Shown here one piece after another: positions 60,115-64,000 of a stretch of DNA of 64,000 bases. A model generated the notes under the pieces. That model worked only from the letters and a program-made list of their open reading frames with translations. It did not search any database and was not told the DNA's origin. A program made the position numbers and the translations under genes. The stretch spans positions 620,001 through 684,000 of the forward strand of contig NZ_JAIMIC010000001.1 of assembly GCF_019966545.1 (NCBI RefSeq), given 5' to 3'. This DNA comes from Heliomarina baculiformis. GTDB lineage: Bacteria; Pseudomonadota; Alphaproteobacteria; Rhodobacterales; Rhodobacteraceae. Position 1 is the first letter of the stretch, and every line of letters begins with the position of its first letter.

Positions 60115-61875
60115 TCAGTCACTGTCTTGGCGTCGATTCGTAATCCAGCGGCACTGATAGGGGGCCATGATGACCTGCTCGCTCAGCGGATCGATCACGT
60201 CGCCCGACAGGATATCGACCCAGTCCTCTCCATCGATCAGGTTGATGGACGCCGGGGATATCTCGACGGTCTCACCACTTGCATTATGCAGTGCAAAGAT
60301 CGACTGGTCACGGTCAAGGCTCTGCCGCCAGAGGCCAAACAGCCGATCATCATCCAGTTTCAGCGTAAACTGCGTGGCGTTGGGATGAAAACCCGGCTGT
60401 TTCGCGCGCAGTTTCAGACGGTTCGACATAGCGGTCAGCACACGGGCCTGCGGCGAATCCGGCGCGTTGAGCAAGGCCAGCAGCGAAGGGTAGTCCCAGC
60501 GATGACGGTTGATTGCCCGGTTCATGCCGCGCCGCTCGACTTGTTCGTGATCGTTCGGCGTTGCCAGCAGAGAGTGGATGTAAAACGCCGGTATCCCCTC
60601 CATCGACATCACGATTGTCTGCGAGCATATGAACCTTTCGAAATGCAGATCGTCCGCGCCTTCAAAGGTCGAGGCGAGCGCGTCGTAAAAGGTAGTGTTC
60701 AACTCATAGGGAGATTGCCCGCCATCGGGCAGCGCGCGCATGGAGACAAGGCCGCCGTTGGCAACAACCGTATCGATCATGCGCTGTTTTTCATCCTCGG
60801 GCAGAACACCTTCGGCCGGGCGCATCCCAATCCCGTCATGGCTGGCAGTAAAGTTGAGATAGGCACAGCCAAGCTGGGCCGGGGGCATCGCGGTGGCCCA
60901 TCGGTGCAGGTAGCGCGCGGTGCCCGACATCATCGCGTGAAGGATCAGCGGCGGCAGCGGGAAGTTGTAAACCGCATGCGCTTCGTTGCGATTGCCGAAA
61001 TAGCTGAGGTTCTCCGTACGCGGCACGTTGGTTTCGGTCAGCAGAACCACCGGCTCGACCGTGAAATCACAGAGCAGCCGCAGCAGTCGGATGATCGCAT
61101 GCGTCTGCGGCAGATGGATCGACGGTGTGCCTACCTCTTTCCAGATAAAGGCTACCGCATCCAGCCGGATGATCCGCACACCATTATCCAGATGCAGCCG
61201 GATGATGCGAAGAAATTCAAGCAGCACCTCCGGATTGCGGAAATCCACGTCGATCTGGTCATGGCTGAATGTGCACCAGACGTAGCGGGTGCCGTGTACC
61301 GTTTCGACCTCTTGCAAGAGCGGCGTCGTCCGCGGGCGGACCACGTCCGAGAGATCATCCTCGGGCGAGGCCTCGAAAAAGAACTTGTCATAGGGCGCGA
61401 TGCCCTGCCGGTAGGAATTGAACCACGGCCCTTGGCTCGAGACATGGTTCAGAACCAGATCGGACATCAGGTGGAATTCGCTGCCGATCCGGTTGATATC
61501 GGCCCAGTCGCCAAGCTGCGGATTGACGCTCCTGAAATCGGTCACGGCAAAGCCGTCATCCGAAGTAAAGGGAAAGAACGGCAGGATGTGAACACCGTTA
61601 ACGACGCCCTTCAGCCGGGTGCGCAGGAAGTCATAAAGCAGATCGAGCGGCTTGTGTTTCCCGTCCAGCAGCGAATTGCCATAGGTGATGAGCAGTGCAT
61701 CTTTCTCGGACCAGAGATTGTTCCCCGGCGTGCGTGATCGTTTGCGCTGATGCGTACCCTCGGGCCAAAAGGCGGCTACCATCTGTCGCGCCAACATCAC
61801 GGTGTCCTGATCGGGATAGATACTGTCGAGAAGACCCTTGATCTTCTGGTCGAAGGAATGCGGCGGGCTAATCAT
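60115..61875 (-). CDS. GH13_18 sugar phosphorylase (sucrose/glucosylglycerate phosphorylase-like)
   Basis: A 586-residue GH13 enzyme. Conserved regions are SDLVLNHVS, RIIRLDAVAF with nucleophile Asp239, LLTETNV with acid/base Glu281, and FTASHDGIG with Asp347. Length and the N-terminal YPDQ region match the sucrose-phosphorylase-like subfamily, which includes glucosylglycerate phosphorylases. With phosphate it would release glucose 1-phosphate and the acceptor. I chose ATG at 61875; a TTG precedes it. Proximity to the glycosylglycerate synthesis genes suggests that glucosylglycerate is the substrate, which also favours glucose over mannose in that pathway. Confidence 0.82.
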   Translation of the reverse strand: MISPPHSFDQKIKGLLDSIYPDQDTVMLARQMVAAFWPEGTHQRKRSRTPGNNLWSEKDALLITYGNSLLDGKHKPLDLLYDFLRTRLKGVVNGVHILPFFPFTSDDGFAVTDFRSVNPQLGDWADINRIGSEFHLMSDLVLNHVSSQGPWFNSYRQGIAPYDKFFFEASPEDDLSDVVRPRTTPLLQEVETVHGTRYVWCTFSHDQIDVDFRNPEVLLEFLRIIRLHLDNGVRIIRLDAVAFIWKEVGTPSIHLPQTHAIIRLLRLLCDFTVEPVVLLTETNVPRTENLSYFGNRNEAHAVYNFPLPPLILHAMMSGTARYLHRWATAMPPAQLGCAYLNFTASHDGIGMRPAEGVLPEDEKQRMIDTVVANGGLVSMRALPDGGQSPYELNTTFYDALASTFEGADDLHFERFICSQTIVMSMEGIPAFYIHSLLATPNDHEQVERRGMNRAINRHRWDYPSLLALLNAPDSPQARVLTAMSNRLKLRAKQPGFHPNATQFTLKLDDDRLFGLWRQSLDRDQSIFALHNASGETVEISPASINLIDGEDWVDILSGDVIDPLSEQVIMAPYQCRWITNRRQDSD

Positions 61876-62066
61876 CAATCAGCGGGTCCGATCTGTTGAA
61901 TGCCCTGCACCCCGGGTCGAAAAAGGGACGGGCCATTCGTTCAGCATAAAAATCCACGACTGGCGATCAATCACTCTCCCACGCAGTTGCGTCATTTTGC
62001 GTCACCGGCGCGTTAGCCTGATGTTTTTTCAATCGAAATCCGGACATTCACGCGTTTGCGCTGGGA

Positions 62067-63029
62067 TCATGGTGCCAGAGCGAGATCCGACCCATCCCAG
62101 TAAAACAAGTATTCACAGGGCTTGCGCCCATCAGCGTTGCACTGTCCCATCGAACCACCGGTGATGATGCCGGTATTGCCATTGTTCAACGGGATCAGCT
62201 TTACGCCCAGCGCCAGCAGGTTCTTGGGCTGCCCGGTGGCCGGGTAGTCCGAGCTGATGAAGACGTCCGCCGAGCACATCGAGGCACCGCAGAAAGGCCG
62301 CGCCGGGGCGTTGACGCATTCAACCTCACGCCAGTCGAGCACCACGTCCTCGATGCCGTCGCCATCGATATCGCCACTGAGCAAGTAGTTCTCGCCCGTG
62401 GTAGCATCGCCGTTGCACCCCTCGACCATCGTTCCCTCGGCCACCCGGCGCATATCCACGCCACCATCTGACTGTTCCCGCGGCTCCGGGGGCGTGCCAT
62501 CCCAGGATATACCGCTGCTTTCGAACATCGATTGGCAGTACCCGAGCAACTGGTCGTATCCGGTGGCAAAACCCGCTGCCGGTATAGGTTGACGGCCCTC
62601 GTTGGTGATGATTTCGAACCCGGGGCTTGCGGCCATGGATTGCAAAAGCGCGTCCTGCGCCGCGACCCGTGCCTCCCACGTCCCGAACAGCTCGTTCCAG
62701 ATCAACTCGGGTATGCGGTAGCCCTGCGCCCCGGTGCTTATGATGACATCTTGCCGTTTGAATTCGCTTTGCGGCGCCGGAATATGTCCCATGCCGATGT
62801 AAAGTATCAGGGTGTTGGGCGCGGAGATATCAGGCTCCATATTCCCGGTTTCCTGTGGCGACAGGCCTCGTGGGGACCGTTCGCCGCAGACAAGGCTGAT
62901 CTCGACCCCGGCGGGTGCGTTCAGGAAACCCGCAAAATAGGACCCATCATCACTTGTCTGCAATTGCCATCCCTGTGCGGCCAGCGCGCCAGGAAAAAGC
63001 AAGAGCAGTGAAATCAGCAGTCTCTTCAT
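62067..63029 (-). CDS. Secreted hypothetical protein with DxDGDGxED calcium-type motif
   Basis: A 320-residue protein with a Sec signal (about 1-18). I do not recognise the N-terminal domain (about 20-180). The C-terminal part contains SGDIDGDGIEDVVLDW near residue 230, a calcium-loop pattern seen in FG-GAP and dockerin-like repeats, and about ten cysteines, several likely paired. The ATG at 63027-63029 gives the signal peptide. It lies 2 bases after an SDR gene on the same strand, though a shared function is not evident. It is probably a soluble periplasmic protein. Confidence 0.75.
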   Translation of the reverse strand: MKRLLISLLLLFPGALAAQGWQLQTSDDGSYFAGFLNAPAGVEISLVCGERSPRGLSPQETGNMEPDISAPNTLILYIGMGHIPAPQSEFKRQDVIISTGAQGYRIPELIWNELFGTWEARVAAQDALLQSMAASPGFEIITNEGRQPIPAAGFATGYDQLLGYCQSMFESSGISWDGTPPEPREQSDGGVDMRRVAEGTMVEGCNGDATTGENYLLSGDIDGDGIEDVVLDWREVECVNAPARPFCGASMCSADVFISSDYPATGQPKNLLALGVKLIPLNNGNTGIITGGSMGQCNADGRKPCEYLFYWDGSDLALAP

Positions 63030-63031
63030 GT

Positions 63032-63796
63032 TCAATCCGCCGTCCATCCGCCGTCGATAAGCATCGAAGTTCCCGTCACCATGGCCGAAGCATCGCTCGC
63101 AAGGTAAAGCGCCGCACCCATGATATCCGACACTTCGCCCACCCGGCCAAGTTTGATCTTGTCCTCGATCCAGGCCACCTGTTCGGGGCGCGCAAAGGTC
63201 GGCGCGGTCAGCGGTGTGCGGATGAAGGTCGGCGCAATCGTATTCACGCGGATATCGTAGTCGGCCCACTCCAGCGCCATCGCCCGGACCATGCCTTCGA
63301 GACCCCATTTCGAAGCACAGTAAAGCGTGCGTTCGCGGCCACCCACGTGACCCATCTGGCTCGAGATATGGATGATCGAGCCCGGCTTGCCCGCGTCACG
63401 CAGCGCGGTCGCGCAGGTGGTCGAAAGAAAATAGGCCGCCCGCAGGTTCAACGAGATGACCCGGTCGAATTCCGCAGGCGAGGTGTCGAAAGCAAGACCC
63501 GGAAAGGTGGTCCCGGCGGCATTGACCACCACGTCAAAGACCTGCCCATCAAGCGCGGTTTCCATGGCATTTAGATCCGCCAGATCGAGCGGCAGCGCCT
63601 CAGCAGACCAGCCCCTTTGGGTCATCGCCTCGACGGTTTCGTTCAGCCGTTCAGCCCGGCGCGCGGCACAGACCACATGCGCCCCGGCATCGGCAAGCGC
63701 GACGGCACAGCCCTGCCCAATGCCCGAGGAAGCACCGGTGACAAGCGCGATCCTACCATCCATTCGTTGCGAGGGCGGCGTGGGCAGATCTGTCAT
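63032..63796 (-). CDS. SDR-family oxidoreductase
   Basis: A 254-residue classical SDR with cofactor motif TGASSGIG (about 20-27), NAAG near residue 92, catalytic Ser in HISSQMG, and the YxxxK motif as YCASK. It should be a fully active NAD(P)-dependent dehydrogenase; the AARRAER segment after strand 2 hints at NADP preference. ATG at 63796 gives MTDLPTPP; an in-frame ATG at 63817 would add seven residues. It is divergent from the partial gene at 63965. Substrate unknown. Confidence 0.87.
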   Translation of the reverse strand: MTDLPTPPSQRMDGRIALVTGASSGIGQGCAVALADAGAHVVCAARRAERLNETVEAMTQRGWSAEALPLDLADLNAMETALDGQVFDVVVNAAGTTFPGLAFDTSPAEFDRVISLNLRAAYFLSTTCATALRDAGKPGSIIHISSQMGHVGGRERTLYCASKWGLEGMVRAMALEWADYDIRVNTIAPTFIRTPLTAPTFARPEQVAWIEDKIKLGRVGEVSDIMGAALYLASDASAMVTGTSMLIDGGWTAD

Positions 63797-63810
63797 GAAA
63801 GGGTTTTCCT

Positions 63811-63855
63811 GTTGCAATCACGCAATCTTTTGCCCAAGCCGCGTGACGTTGCAAC
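63811..63855. promoter_or_regulatory. Inverted repeat between SDR and partial gene at window end
   Basis: GTTGCAATCACGC (63811-63823) is mirrored by GCGTGACGTTGCAAC (63841-63855), complementary apart from two extra bases (CG) in the second arm. It lies in the divergent intergenic region 63797-63964 and could serve as an operator for either gene. Confidence 0.4.
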
Positions 63856-63964
63856 CGAGCGTTGCCGCGATCTTCAAAAATACCGGACGAATGCTATCGG
63901 CGGCCCATGGCTTTCCTCGACGCGGCGTTTGGCGGATAAGGAAGCAGATCCGAAGGAGAGCATC

Positions 63965-64000
63965 ATGACCGGCAGAACCTATTATGCACCTCAGGGCGGT
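63965..64000 (+). CDS. Start of a gene resembling (S)-ureidoglycine aminohydrolase (truncated by window)
   Basis: AAGGAGAG lies 5 bases before the ATG at 63965, and 12 codons are visible: MTGRTYYAPQGG. From memory this matches the conserved N-terminus of cupin-type ureidoglycine aminohydrolases (allantoin degradation) in alphaproteobacteria. Twelve residues are too few to prove it. The ribosome-binding site makes a real gene likely. Confidence 0.45.
   Translation, partial: MTGRTYYAPQGG

Noticed and set aside
61876-62066. Possible tRNA or small RNA in the gap before the sugar phosphorylase gene
   Set aside because: No cloverleaf, no proper T-loop and no terminator were visible; only short GC runs.
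1-64000. CRISPR arrays, insertion sequences, integrase or attachment sites
   Set aside because: No regularly spaced direct repeats, transposase, integrase or tRNA-flanked repeats were found in the window.

Overview
The window reads as a chromosomal segment of a GC-rich marine-type alphaproteobacterium, most likely Rhodobacterales (roseobacter group). The basis is the high GC content, the density of TRAP transporters, a VPLPA-type C-terminal sorting signal, a complete C-P lyase pathway, a fused indolepyruvate ferredoxin oxidoreductase beside an Lrp regulator, and a hairpin repeat resembling elements common in that group. I see no rRNA, tRNA, CRISPR array, insertion sequence or prophage. Coding density is very high and many genes overlap by 1-8 bases.

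Layout. 1-4565 (minus): envelope lipid-trafficking genes pqiC (cut by the window edge), pqiB and two half-length pqiA genes, with an ExoD-like membrane protein. 4714-7017: cytoplasmic BisC/TorA-type molybdoenzyme. 7021-10391: two-component system divergent from a periplasmic HtrA/Deg protease. 10668-14666: Lrp regulator divergent from iorAB. 14757-15230: small secreted unknown. 15423-22734 (minus): seven-gene catabolic operon (FAD amine oxidase, TRAP dctM-dctP-dctQ, M81 MlrC-like protein, alpha/beta hydrolase, ornithine-cyclodeaminase-like reductase). It faces an XRE-cupin regulator across two near-identical palindromes. 23458-26364: copA-cueR copper efflux with a CueR-type promoter. 26498-28159: amidohydrolase. 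28410-33140: polyamine-type ABC transporter (potABCD-like) and a GST. 33145-36879: SDR-like protein lacking catalytic residues, metallophosphoesterase, diacylglycerol-kinase-like protein and IclR regulator. 37005-41987: nitronate monooxygenase, outer-membrane beta-barrel, acyl-CoA ligase and AbrB-family membrane protein. 41984-45028 (minus): a second TRAP transporter, dctP-dctQ-dctM.

45186-57011 is a complete phosphonate module. phnCDEE plus a hexapeptide-repeat acetyltransferase form the uptake operon. phnGHIJKLNM form the C-P lyase operon. A divergent phnF (GntR/UTRA) lies between them next to a good operator candidate. Together they would import phosphonates, attach them to ribose, cleave the C-P bond and return the sugar phosphate towards PRPP.

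57280-61875 looks like a compatible-solute module: an MPGP-type HAD phosphatase overlaps a glucosyl/mannosyl-3-phosphoglycerate synthase-like transferase, and a GH13_18 sugar phosphorylase lies nearby, with a VPLPA-CTERM surface protein between them. I infer synthesis and phosphorolytic recycling of glucosylglycerate (or mannosylglycerate). The window ends with a secreted unknown, an SDR and the first 12 codons of a gene resembling ureidoglycine aminohydrolase.

The most interesting points are the uncharacterised TRAP/M81/OCD catabolic operon and its tandem operators, the glucosylglycerate module, a TTGATCAA operator array before the polyamine transporter, and a possible 32-residue membrane microprotein antisense within the C-P lyase operon.
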